Source of the DNA: Leucophora obtusa
Taxonomy: Eukaryota; Arthropoda; Insecta; Diptera; Anthomyiidae
Reading direction: 5' to 3'
Length of the DNA: 64,000 bases
Assembly (NCBI GenBank): GCA_949987735.1
Contig: OX465297.1
Span: 93,456,815-93,520,814, forward strand
In this document: positions 22,802 to 32,220 of the stretch, in pieces
Numbering within the stretch: position 1 is the stretch's first letter
How the letters are laid out: every line of letters starts with the position of its first letter
Notes under the pieces: generated by a model
What the model was told of the DNA's origin: nothing
The model's database searches: none
Seen by the model: only the letters and a program-made list of their open reading frames with translations
Position numbers and translations under genes: made by a program

Positions 22802-22892
22802 TATAAAAAAATAAATTAATTTAAAATTTTTCGAAAACTTTCAAATATATTTCTTATTTTATTTACAAATAATTTAACGGTTTATTTGTGAA

Positions 22893-23726
22893 ATGAATTC
22901 ATCTTCGTCGTTATTAGATGATAAAATACCACCTGATAAATCGCCGAATAAAATACCACCAGACAAATTATTTCTAATCCAAAGCTCAAAATCTTCATTT
23001 GAAAAAAATCAAAAACAAGATAAAACTGGTGAGAGCTCAACTGTAAACACTAACACTGGAACTATTCCAAAAACAAAAACCAATTCTTCATGTAAACAGA
23101 TACAAAATATATCTGGAATGAATCCCAATACTCATCTCAAAACAATATTTAGTGAAATATTAGAGAAATCTTATCAACATCCTCCAGAAACTAATCCTAT
23201 GAGGAAAATAAATATAATAAGTAATATATCAGATCCTGCTGAAATTGCTTTGCAACTTGAAATAAACACTAAATTGCCTTGCAAAGAAAAAACGATAAAA
23301 ACTTATATTCAACAACATAAGGATCCTGCTATACAAATCGGAACATCTCATAATCAAGAAATTACTTCTGAAAAATATACAAATTCAAATAATAACACAA
23401 TGGAATATGAAGACTCAATACTTTCATTGTCAGAAGAAGAAAACGATTTTCAACATATAAAAAATAAAAAACGAAAAAGAGCTGATAATACTAAGGTAGA
23501 TTTATCAAATTTTTATTTAAAAACCACACCCGAAAATAAAGAAACATTGTTAAATAAAAACACACAAAATTCACAGAATAAATTTGCTATATTAGGAGAT
23601 TTCAATATTGAAGAGGAAACAAATAACTCCAGGAAAAAAAATTTAACTAAAGATTCTAGGACATTGGTTAATGATAATAATAAGGAAAATTCATTTTATT
23701 CCTCCAATATTTTTATTCAACGTTAA
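22893..23726 (+). CDS. LINE ORF1, N-terminal part (gag-like)
   Basis: 277 codons of Asn/Lys/Ser-rich, low-complexity sequence starting MNSSSSLLDD, as usual for the variable N-terminus of jockey-clade ORF1. It ends in NNKENSFY followed by off-frame residues. The conserved PPIFLFNVNI segment that should follow is in the next frame, so the reading shifts by +1 near 23690-23705. Either an inserted base has broken a single ORF1, or the element uses a programmed +1 frameshift. Confidence 0.75.
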   Translation: MNSSSSLLDDKIPPDKSPNKIPPDKLFLIQSSKSSFEKNQKQDKTGESSTVNTNTGTIPKTKTNSSCKQIQNISGMNPNTHLKTIFSEILEKSYQHPPETNPMRKINIISNISDPAEIALQLEINTKLPCKEKTIKTYIQQHKDPAIQIGTSHNQEITSEKYTNSNNNTMEYEDSILSLSEEENDFQHIKNKKRKRADNTKVDLSNFYLKTTPENKETLLNKNTQNSQNKFAILGDFNIEEETNNSRKKNLTKDSRTLVNDNNKENSFYSSNIFIQR

Positions 23727-24693
23727 TATAGAAAATCTAGTAGCACAACTTAATACCAAAAAAATTATATACAAAATAACCAACAAGAACAGATACAAAA
23801 GCAAGTTGTTTTTAAAAGATGCAACAGTACATTCTGAAATGATGGAATTACTTAGGGTAAAAAAAATCGATTCATACTCATATACACCGATTGAAAAAAA
23901 ATGTGCAAATATAGTAATACGCGGTTTATATTATAAAACAGATTTGAACACCTTAAAACACGAGATAGATACAAAGGTACCGGATACTATAGATATAATC
24001 TCAAAATTTTCTACTCCATTTTCTCGAAAACATGAAATCGATACTGGATTATTTTTGGTTAAATTAAAGTTGGGTAGACGTTTAAATGATATAACAAGCA
24101 TAAAGTACTTGTTGAATCAAAGAATTTCGTGGGAGTCTCCTAAAAGAAACTCAAAAGAAATTCAATGCTGGCGTTGTCAAAAATGGGGTCACATATCGCG
24201 AAATTGTAACAGACCATATAAGTGCGTGAAATGTGACAAAGATCATGGACCAGGAGAGTGTAATTTTATTTCGAATAAAGATAATTTACCATTTTGCAAT
24301 AATTGTAAACAACACGGTCACCCTTCCAACTTTAAGGGTTGCTCTGCATATAAAGAATACGTTGAAATGAGAAATAATATGAAACTTACGACTAATAAAA
24401 AAAGACAACAAGTATCTAATAATATTATTAATACTTTAAATAATTCTAATTTTATACAACAGGGAAAATCATTCGCTAGTCATTTTCAGAATCATAATCA
24501 TCGATTAATTTCAAAACCACCTATAATTGAAGAATTTTTGAAAATAGCAAAAATTATTTGTCAAACTGAGTGCCTATCTCTAGAAGACAAAATAGGAAAT
24601 TTCTTAAAAAATTATAGGAAACTTTCAAAGGAAGAGGTCAAGCAACAATGTCGTGTCCTCTTAGATGAAGTAATCAAGACTTATGACCCGTAA
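23671..24693 (+). CDS. LINE ORF1, C-terminal part with three zinc knuckles
   Basis: Conserved part of a jockey-type ORF1: the PPIFLFNVNI start of the gag-like region (residues 11-20), then three cysteine clusters typical of RNA binding: CX2CX4HX4C (166-179), CX2CX3HX4C (185-197) and CX2CX4HX6C (209-224). The first ten codons are probably out-of-frame read-through, since the natural entry is from the upstream ORF. ORF1 would coat the LINE RNA. Its stop overlaps the ORF2 start by 11 bases (ATGACCCGTAA), which suggests termination-reinitiation. Confidence 0.85.
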   Translation: MIIIRKIHFIPPIFLFNVNIENLVAQLNTKKIIYKITNKNRYKSKLFLKDATVHSEMMELLRVKKIDSYSYTPIEKKCANIVIRGLYYKTDLNTLKHEIDTKVPDTIDIISKFSTPFSRKHEIDTGLFLVKLKLGRRLNDITSIKYLLNQRISWESPKRNSKEIQCWRCQKWGHISRNCNRPYKCVKCDKDHGPGECNFISNKDNLPFCNNCKQHGHPSNFKGCSAYKEYVEMRNNMKLTTNKKRQQVSNNIINTLNNSNFIQQGKSFASHFQNHNHRLISKPPIIEEFLKIAKIICQTECLSLEDKIGNFLKNYRKLSKEEVKQQCRVLLDEVIKTYDP

Positions 24694-27592
24694 TAATTTA
24701 AATTTACTATCCTTCAATGTTGGTTCACTTGTTGCAGTGAGTAGAAGAATAGATCTTTTAAATACGATTAGGGCTAATAATATAGATATTGCATTTATTC
24801 AGGAAACACACCTCAATAAAAGACATAGAATTGCTTATGATGATTATAATTTTATAAGGGATAATAGTTCACAAGGAGTAGCTATAGTCTTAAGGAAATC
24901 TTACAAGTATTCAAAAGTTCATATAACTGCGTTAGAGTTTCCAAATATTCTAATTTCCATTGATCTACTAATTGAAGGTTCGATAAAAAAGTTTTTATTT
25001 GGATCTATTTATATACCATGTAATTTTTGTTCTACAAAATTGAATAACAGCCTTTCAGGTTTAAGTAACTTCTCTCAGAGATATGATGGATCATTTATTG
25101 GTGGTGATTTTAATTCTAAACATACAAGTTGGGGTGATTTCACTTTTAATGCAAATGGAAATATATTTTATAATTTTCTACAATGTAACCCATTATATTT
25201 TACACGTATTTCCGATTCCATCCCAACATATCCTAAAGGATCCTCATTTCTTGACCACTTTCTTATAAGTCCTAATTGTATTGACCCTCCTAATCTAAAT
25301 TTCGAAATTTCTAGTCTGCCTTCTTTTTCTGACCACTTTCCGCTTAAACTTTATATAAAATTGCCAAATTTTGAAGTAATTTTATATCCACCCTCCAATT
25401 ATATTTCTTTTAAAAATACAAATTGGCATAATTTTAAAAATGATGTTACTCACGGTCTTCTAAATCACTTCCCTATCTTAAATAAAAATCTCTCGAATCT
25501 TGAAATCGATAAATACATATTTGATTTTACTTCCACATTGAACACGAATTCTAATGTTCATTCAGAAAAAATTGAACTGCGGAATCGAAAATATTTGATT
25601 TCTGAGAGAATAAAGAATTTGTTTAGAATAAAATACAATTTGCAAAAAGATTTGAAAAGAATATATCACAGAACTCTAAATCGCCAAGGCGCAGATTATT
25701 TATTATTATCTAAACAGATTCAATTATTAGGTATTATCATTAGGAAACAAGTCCAACTGGAACAATCTGCAGTTTTCAACGCGAAACTTCAGAATATTAG
25801 ACCAGGTCCTACAGCTCACAAACAAATTTACAACATAGTAGGCTTCAAAAAGTATAGGGCTCTTTCAGATCTTTCTATAGACGGTTTGGAAATAGAAGAT
25901 GAATCTTTAAAATTGACAAAATTAAAAGAACACTTTTCAAAGATTTACAGTGGTTCAACTCCTAACAGAGATTTGTCTGAGATAGTGGATATTATTAATA
26001 ATACAATATCTGGAGTTCAAAATTTTCATTATTCGTTTGATGAAAATTTCTTAGCGAATAACACTCAGAATCGTTCTGATCTCACTACTATGGATGAACT
26101 ATTGACACAATCCAAATATATAAATAATAAAAAATCTCATGGCTTAGACAATATCTCCAACTTCATTATAAAGAAGCTCCCGATAAAAGCTTTTGAATAT
26201 CTCACGATTATTTTTAATAATTGTATCAATAATTCATACTTTCCTAATTCGTGGAAAATTTCAAAAATTGTACCCATACAAAAGAAGCCAAATAATTCGG
26301 ATATCGAAAATCTGCGACCTATTTCATTGCTTTCTAATTTAGGTAAACTTTTTGAAAGAACAATACTTAAAAAAATGGATAGAGAAATTAATAGAGTGTA
26401 TATTCCGGAATTACAATTTGGATTTAAAAATAGTCATTCAACTGTCGACGCATTACTTAAATTCCAAAATGATGTGGTTTGTAATCTTCGAAGACGTTTT
26501 TGTACAGTGGCAATTTCATTAGATGTAGAAAAGGCATTTGATCACGCTTTTTACAATGGCATCTTATATAAAATGATACAAATTGGATTCAACGCCTCCA
26601 TTGTCAAACTTTTTCACAGTTTTTTCTCTGGAAGAATGTTTTGTGTACAATTTAATGGTAAATTATCAGAATTCGGAACTGTTAGTTGTGGAGTGCCACA
26701 GGGCTCAATTTTAGCTCCACATTTATTCAATATATTTATGAGTGATTTTCCTCACATTGCACCGAACTCTATTGGTTTGTTATACGCTGATGATTCCCTT
26801 CTATACTCACATAATGAATCTCCTAAAGAGGCTTTAAGACAAGTCTCTAATCACCTGGGAATGGTTAAATGTTTTTATGATAATTGGGGAATCAAAATTA
26901 ATATATCTAAATGTGAAGCAATTTGTCTACGTAACGCTTCAGGAAAATGTAGAAATTTTGTTGTTCCTGAGAGTAAAGGGCTTAAGCTTTTCCTAGATGG
27001 TATTGAGATTCCCTTTAGGAATGATATTAAATATCTTGGAATTCATTTTAACAATCTCCTAAAATTTAATAAACACGCCAGGATTGCATTAGGAAAGTCA
27101 TATAAAATAATGGGTGCATTTTCGAGAATTTTATACAACAAGAGTCTACCGAGGAAAACGAAATTATTATTGTATAAGACCAGTATAAGACCAGTTTTTT
27201 TATATGGCTTCCCAATATGGTTTAATGTATCACCCACTGTTATCAGAGAAATGGAGATATTCGAAAGAAAAATTTTAAGATGTTGTATTGGAATGAACTA
27301 TAATTCGGAGTATAAGAGGCACTCAAATTGTTTTATTTATAAAAATTCCGGAATAACCCCGATTGGTCTATATGCTTGTGAAATATTAAAAAGATTTATT
27401 ACTAGACTTTCCCTACATGAGAATAATTTCATCAGGGACATTTTTTATGAACAAAGAAACTTCAGTTGGTCAAACATAAATTATTTATCTCCTATTGGAT
27501 TTATGAATGAGGATCCACCAAATTTCGATTTAAATATTTGTCTATGTCCAGAATTTTACACAAAAAGTATTCCTGGTACTCACAGAGGATAG
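24683..27592 (+). CDS. LINE ORF2: AP endonuclease and reverse transcriptase
   Basis: 969 codons without interruption. Residues about 1-222 form an AP-type endonuclease: LLSFNVGSL, QETHL, GGDFNSKHTSWGD and the closing SDHFPL (S216-D217-H218). Reverse transcriptase follows from about 480: SKIVPIQKKP, RPISLLSNLGKLFER, SLDVEKAFD, GVPQGSILAPHLFN and the catalytic YADD at 701-704, then a thumb region with YLGIHFN. No RNase H domain and no C-terminal CCHC stand out, which fits the jockey clade. All catalytic motifs look intact, so this copy may be young or recently active. Confidence 0.93.
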   Translation: MTRNNLNLLSFNVGSLVAVSRRIDLLNTIRANNIDIAFIQETHLNKRHRIAYDDYNFIRDNSSQGVAIVLRKSYKYSKVHITALEFPNILISIDLLIEGSIKKFLFGSIYIPCNFCSTKLNNSLSGLSNFSQRYDGSFIGGDFNSKHTSWGDFTFNANGNIFYNFLQCNPLYFTRISDSIPTYPKGSSFLDHFLISPNCIDPPNLNFEISSLPSFSDHFPLKLYIKLPNFEVILYPPSNYISFKNTNWHNFKNDVTHGLLNHFPILNKNLSNLEIDKYIFDFTSTLNTNSNVHSEKIELRNRKYLISERIKNLFRIKYNLQKDLKRIYHRTLNRQGADYLLLSKQIQLLGIIIRKQVQLEQSAVFNAKLQNIRPGPTAHKQIYNIVGFKKYRALSDLSIDGLEIEDESLKLTKLKEHFSKIYSGSTPNRDLSEIVDIINNTISGVQNFHYSFDENFLANNTQNRSDLTTMDELLTQSKYINNKKSHGLDNISNFIIKKLPIKAFEYLTIIFNNCINNSYFPNSWKISKIVPIQKKPNNSDIENLRPISLLSNLGKLFERTILKKMDREINRVYIPELQFGFKNSHSTVDALLKFQNDVVCNLRRRFCTVAISLDVEKAFDHAFYNGILYKMIQIGFNASIVKLFHSFFSGRMFCVQFNGKLSEFGTVSCGVPQGSILAPHLFNIFMSDFPHIAPNSIGLLYADDSLLYSHNESPKEALRQVSNHLGMVKCFYDNWGIKINISKCEAICLRNASGKCRNFVVPESKGLKLFLDGIEIPFRNDIKYLGIHFNNLLKFNKHARIALGKSYKIMGAFSRILYNKSLPRKTKLLLYKTSIRPVFLYGFPIWFNVSPTVIREMEIFERKILRCCIGMNYNSEYKRHSNCFIYKNSGITPIGLYACEILKRFITRLSLHENNFIRDIFYEQRNFSWSNINYLSPIGFMNEDPPNFDLNICLCPEFYTKSIPGTHRG

Positions 27593-28564
27593 TAATTTTT
27601 TTTTTTTTTTTTTAATTTTATTTTTTGTATTGTTATATTTTGTGTGTTTTTACTTTTAAATTTTTATTTTAGATCTTAAGTTAATATTAAGTTTATTATC
27701 AGAGACTTACTCTCCTGCCATGTAAGCTCCGGGAGCAAGAGCAAAAAATACTTTTATTTTATTTTTATATACAAAATTTAAACTTTTCAAGGATAAAGCA
27801 TGGTGCTGTACTAAATTATTGTTATTAAGATAATACATTACAGTCTTAAGTTATCTATCTTTCTTATTTGTTTTATAATCTTTTATTATATCCAAAAAAA
27901 AAAGGCTCAATAAAAATATATATCAAATATATATCATAAGGCACATCTACACGAGATAGAAATCTCGTAGAGTTTGCATTAAATTTGTCATCTCTAATAT
28001 TGTTGGCACTAATTTTTATCGTAAAAGTACCATCTCTAGTTGTCAATAATTTGTTTTTATTAAAATTTTTGTATTTCAAAGAATAATTTTTTCTCCAAAT
28101 ACCAAAAAGTAAATTTAATCAACTGAAATGTTCAATAATGTTACAAAACGTTTTCAGTATTGTTACTAATTAAAAAAATTGTGTATGACAGCAATTGTCA
28201 ATGGTTTAGAGATTACATTTCGTAGACTTATACAGAGCTGCATTTTCATAAAATCTCGCGAGTTTTCTATCCCGTGTAGATATGCCTTTATAGAGAAATT
28301 CTGCAATTTTGGGTATTTTTTCTATAGCAAAATTTTTTGTGGAAAACCGCTAATGTAATGTTGTATAGTGATATGTAATTGGGATTTTTATAATTAAACA
28401 ATTTGTGGAATTTACTTGTATTTTTATATTTTTTTTTTTTAATAAATAAATATTTATTTAATAAAATAAAAAAAATATTATTAAGGGGGCTTTTTGCAAT
28501 AAAAATTACATAATATCAAAGTATTATTAATAAATTTTTGCCTATTTTAAAACATCAATTCTTC

Positions 28565-28776
28565 TATAGCGGCTTCAGTTTTTCAAATATTTATTTTATT
28601 CTTCATTTTATACAATTTTAGCTAAATCACACTTGTAATCTCGAATGTTATTTTTAGAAGAGCTACCTTTTGCGGAAACTTCATCTGTCCAAATTTGAGC
28701 TTGAAGTTGGCTGCAGTTAGCAAAGATATATTGCCAAATCAACGAGTTTAGGGTTGCCATCAGGCAGATCACTACA
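28565..28776 (-). repeat. 3' LTR, uninterrupted copy
   Basis: 212 bp, matching the pieces of 29342-31710 in order. It serves as the empty-site reference for the insertions in the other LTR: TTGTAATCTCG for the MITE at 29415 and GCAGTTAGCAAAG for the element at 30816. Confidence 0.9.
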
Positions 28777-29258
28777 ATCTCGGCCGACCTGACAATACAA
28801 TCGACCCCGATTGTCACTCTTCTTCCAGCTGACACATCGACAGCAGGCGCAGTAATAATAGGAAAATTTACATCAGTTGCACTGGCAGCAGCCACATTGA
28901 CAGCGGGAACCTTAACGGCAGACACATTGGCGGCAGGCACATCATTAGCAGACACATCAACAGCAGACATATTAACAGCAGGGAAATTAAAAACCGCAGC
29001 ATTATTTTTGGCTTTAGTCACAACGTCGGGTACCTTGCTCGCCGGCATATCGCCAATAGTGGCATTTAAATTGTTGTAAACATTAACGCTTTCGCCTGTA
29101 CAGTCCCCCTCTGACTGGTTTCCCTCATTTGCATCCTTCTGCTTTGGGATTCCTTCATACAACGTTCGTAGCTGGCCTATCGTGGCCGAATCAGGAAAAC
29201 ACACTCCGGCCGCAATCAAGGATTCTACCATCACATGGCGAGTTGGTCGCAAATCCAT
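28608..29258 (-). CDS. Gag-like ORF of the miniature LTR element
   Basis: 216 codons. Residues 1-36 (MDLRPTRHVMVESLIAAGVC, then ATIGQLRTLYEG) look like the SAP-like N-terminal segment seen in dipteran retroelement gag-like proteins. The middle (about 90-150) is a worn repeat of (V/A)PAVNVSAVDVSA. The last 56 or so codons are read through the 3' LTR and are probably not functional. No zinc knuckle, protease or polymerase follows. The start is chosen as the first ATG about 80 bases after the 5' LTR. Confidence 0.55.
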   Translation of the reverse strand: MDLRPTRHVMVESLIAAGVCFPDSATIGQLRTLYEGIPKQKDANEGNQSEGDCTGESVNVYNNLNATIGDMPASKVPDVVTKAKNNAAVFNFPAVNMSAVDVSANDVPAANVSAVKVPAVNVAAASATDVNFPIITAPAVDVSAGRRVTIGVDCIVRSAEIVVICLMATLNSLIWQYIFANCSQLQAQIWTDEVSAKGSSSKNNIRDYKCDLAKIV

Positions 29259-29414
29259 AGTTTTCTGTTGACTGGCTATTAATCCTTTAATAGTTTACCT
29301 TTATTTTGTGTGTAGCAGCAGTTGCACCCCACACCTGATTTTATAGCGGCTTTAGTTTTTCAAATATTTATTTTATTCTTCATTTTATATAATTTTAGCT
29401 AAATCACACTTGTA

Positions 29415-29682
29415 CACGCAGAAAAAAAACAGGTGGAACTTTATCTAAGTGCTATGTAATTATACAACTACATAAGTTCGAAGTAAGTTTTACAAATTTC
29501 TAAAAATATATGCAATTTTTAGGATATTTTCCACTACACATGTATATATTTTGCAAGGATTGTATATATTTTACAAAAAAATCTGCATATTTTACTAGAA
29601 CTTTGTAAAACTAACTTGAAAATTATGTAGTTGTATAATTACATAGCTCTTAGGTAATATTCCCCCTGTTTTTTTCTGCGTG
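29415..29682. mobile_element. 268-bp TA-flanked MITE, CACGCAGAAAAAAA ends
   Basis: CACGCAGAAAAAAAACAGGT at left and CCTGTTTTTTTCTGCGTG at right, flanked by TA. The uninterrupted LTR at 28565-28776 reads TTGTAATCTCG at this place, so a TA duplication is shown directly. Confidence 0.93.
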
Positions 29683-29741
29683 TAATCTCGAATGTTATTT
29701 TTAGAAGAGCTACTTTTTGCGGAAACTTCATCTGTCCAAAT

Positions 29742-30234
29742 TAGAGTTGTAAAAGTATTGAGTATTCCGGTACTGAGTACTCAATACTGCCTATTTTTTT
29801 GAGTACTCAATACTAAAACGGTACTACTCAATACTTTTAAAGATGCAATTTTCCGTATAAATGTGTATTTTTCGTATGAAAATACAACTCTTAAAATAGT
29901 GCTTTAAAAATACAACTCTATTTGTGAATCAAAGAAATTTGTAACGGATTTTAAGGAAAAATTATTTAATTAATTTATATAAAATGTTTTAAATAAATTA
30001 AAATGTAAGTAACAACAATTATATAACACGTATATGTGAATTGTTATTATTTTTCGTAATAAATACGAATTCATAAAAATTTTATTTTAAATTCAAAAAA
30101 ATCGTTAAAAGTATTGAGTAGTATCGAGTACTCAATTAAAAAGTATTGAGTAGTATTGAGTACTATTGAGTACTCAAAAAAACAGGCGGTATTGAGTACT
30201 CAGTACCGGAATACTTAATACTTTTACAACTCTA
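29742..30234. mobile_element. hAT MITE, TAGAGTTGTAAAA family, reversed copy
   Basis: Same ends and GAGTACTCAATAC arrays as 16897-17363, in the opposite orientation. It sits in the LTR after CTGTCCAAAT. The 8-bp duplication is not recognisable on the right, where another element begins three bases later. Confidence 0.85.
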
Positions 30235-30237
30235 GCT

Positions 30238-30800
30238 CAGGGATGATAAAGTTAGTACTATAGTACTTTTTGTGGTACTATTAGAACCTCAAAAGTAGAG
30301 TTGTGAAATTTCGGTATTTTTTGAGTACTCAATACTACTCAATACTTTTCAATTGAGTACTCGATACTACTCAATACTTTTAACGGTTTTTTTAATTTAA
30401 AAATAAAAATGTTATGAATTCGTATTTATTAGGAAAAATTATAACAATTCACATACACGTGTTAAATAACTATTGTTATTTACATTTTAATTAATTTATA
30501 ACATTTTAAATAAATTAATTAAATAATTGTTCCCAAAAATTCGTTACAAATTTCTTTGCTTCACAAATAGAGTTGTATTTTCAGAGCTGTATTTTTAGAG
30601 TACTATTTTTAGAGTTGTATTTTTATACGAAAAATACACATTTCTACGTAAAATTGCATCTTTAAAAGTATTGAGTAGTACCGTTTTAGTATTGAGTACT
30701 TAAAAAAACAGTCAGTATTGAATACTCAGTACCGGAATACTCAATACTTTTACAACTCTACTGGTTAGTACTATTTTAAAAATACCATTTATCATCCCTG
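30238..30800. mobile_element. Short element with CAGGGATGATAAA ends, split by a hAT MITE
   Basis: Perfect 13-bp inverted ends CAGGGATGATAAA / TTTATCATCCCTG and internal TTAGTACTATAGTAC-type palindromes. The hAT MITE 30296-30760 lies inside. CAGGG ends suggest hAT, but no 8-bp duplication could be confirmed. Confidence 0.7.
30296..30760. mobile_element. hAT MITE, TAGAGTTGTGAAA family
   Basis: Nearly identical over 465 bp to 16897-17363, with the same ends and GAGTACTC arrays. Flanks CTCAAAAG and CTGGTTAG do not form a clear duplication. Confidence 0.88.
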
Positions 30801-30815
30801 AGTTGGCTGCAGTTA

Positions 30816-31650
30816 CCTAGTGTCTTGACATGCAATAAAATGATAGCAAGCAATTGTCAAAATGCTCTCATCTCAAGTGAAGACACTCAATTTCAATTTT
30901 ATTGCAATATCATGATATCGCTGACATGCCATCGGATTTTGCAATGATGCCAGAGATCAAATGTCACTTTTAGTTTTCATTTTAATTTTGTAATAGAAAA
31001 ACAACAACAAATTTGGTAAAAAGGAATGGAAAAGTGTTTAGTTTTTTATTATTTGTCGGTAAACATTAATGTTTCATAAAATTTGGTGTTTTTCGAAGAA
31101 AAATCTATGATATTTCTTATCCATGAAACGGTCAAGTGTTCTCCACCACTCTGCAATTGATATCATTTTGACGTTTCGCTGCAATGGTTTTGACATTTCA
31201 TATAATTTATTGCATTTGAAGACACTAGGTCACATAGTGTCTTCACATGCAATAAAATGATAGCAAGCAATTGTCAAAATGCTCTCATCTCAAGTGAAGA
31301 CACTCAATTTTAATTTTATTGCAATATCAAGATATCGCTGACATGCAAGCGGCTCTTGCAATGATGCCTTCCATGAAATGTCACTTTCCGTTTTAATTTT
31401 AACTTTGTAATAAAAAAGCAACAGAAAATTTGGTAAAAAAGAAAGGATAGTGTTTAATTTTTTATTATTTGTAGATAAAAATTAATGTTTGATAAAATTT
31501 TTTGTTTTTCGAAGAAAAATCTATGATATTTCTTAGCCATGAATTGGTCAAGTGTTCTCCACCACTTTGCAATTGATATCATTTTGACGTTTCTCTGCAA
31601 TGGTTTTGATATTTCATATCATCTAATTTATTGCATTTGAAGACACCGGG
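30816..31650. mobile_element. Tandem pair of PIF/Harbinger-like MITEs
   Basis: Two copies of the 17395-17812 element head to tail: 30816-31229 and 31233-31650, joined by TCA. The outer flanks are TTA on both sides (30813-30815, 31651-31653). The uninterrupted LTR reads GCAGTTAGCAAAG here, so the TTA duplication is shown directly. Confidence 0.93.
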
Positions 31651-31910
31651 TTAGCAAAGATATATTGCCAAATCAACGAGTTTAGGGTTGCCATCAGGCA
31701 GATCACTACACTTCATAGTTAATTTAACGAAAATTATAGGTGATTTTTCGAACATAAAAGTCAGATAGAAATTACCTATTTTTTATGGTAATATTGCCGC
31801 AAAACATTTCAAACTCTATGTTACCTTTGAAAATAGATGATAACACCCTATAGTTTTAGGCAATATTACCTATAGTTTTTTTGTGTGTACCTAATGGCAT
31901 TCATTACATA

Positions 31911-32106
31911 CACACAGAAAAAAACAGGGGGAATATTTCCTAAGAGCTATGTAATTATACAACTACATAATTTTCAAGTTAGTTTTACAAAGTTCTAGTA
32001 AAATATTCACATTTTTTTTTTGTAAAATATATACAATCCTTGCAAAATATATACATGTGTAGCGGAAAATAAAGATAAAGTTCCACCTGTTTTTTTTTTC
32101 TGCGTG
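31911..32106. mobile_element. 196-bp TA-flanked MITE, CACACAGAAAAAAACAGGGG ends
   Basis: Ends CACACAGAAAAAAACAGGGG and CACCTGTTTTTTTTTTCTGC plus GTG, flanked by TA (31909-31910, 32107-32108). The interior (GAGCTATGTAATTATACAAC) matches 29415-29682. Confidence 0.88.
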
Positions 32107-32220
32107 TACGTTAATATAAACAACAAACTCGTTGTAACAAAAAAAAAAAATCAGAAAAAAGGAAATGTCCAACTTTAACTCTAAATAACTTCCTCACCTA
32201 AAATGATAATGAGTCATGTC

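Larger units (their letters stand above)
22765..27936 (+). mobile_element. Nearly intact jockey-clade non-LTR retrotransposon
   Basis: A full-length-looking LINE of 5.2 kb with ORF1 (gag-like, three zinc knuckles), ORF2 (endonuclease plus reverse transcriptase) and an A-rich 3' end with AATAAA at about 27909. It is flanked by a 12-bp duplication TAAGGCACATCT (22753-22764, 27937-27948), which marks a target-primed insertion into a MITE. An A run at 27894-27903 is followed by 33 more bases before the duplication, so the exact 3' end may be a read-through. ORF2 is uninterrupted; ORF1 needs one +1 shift. Confidence 0.88.
22755..28287. mobile_element. AGGCACATCT MITE split by the jockey-like LINE
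   Basis: The left terminus AGGCACATCT (22755-22764) is followed at once by the LINE; the element resumes at 27939 (AGGCACATCTACACGAGATA) and ends ...CGTGTAGATATGCCT at 28287. TTA flanks both outer ends (22752-22754, 28288-28290). Removing the LINE and one 12-bp duplication leaves a MITE of about 350 bp. Confidence 0.85.
28565..31710 (-). mobile_element. Miniature LTR retrotransposon (TRIM-like) swollen by nested insertions
   Basis: A 212-bp direct repeat bounds it: left LTR 28565-28776 (uninterrupted) and right LTR 29342-31710 (same sequence carrying five insertions). The outer flanks share CTTC (28561-28564, 31711-31714), a 4-bp duplication. Read on the minus strand the LTR begins TGTAGTGATCTGCCTG and ends CCGCTATA. 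The internal region is only 565 bp. A primer-binding candidate TGGGGTGCAACTG lies about 9 bases after the 5' LTR. There is no polymerase, so it must rely on another element. Confidence 0.85.
29342..31710 (-). repeat. 5' LTR interrupted by nested elements
   Basis: LTR pieces at 29342-29414, 29683-29741, about 30801-30815 and 31651-31710 match 28565-28776. Between them sit a TA-type MITE, two hAT MITEs, a CAGGGATGATAAA element and a tandem PIF-like pair. Confidence 0.88.
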
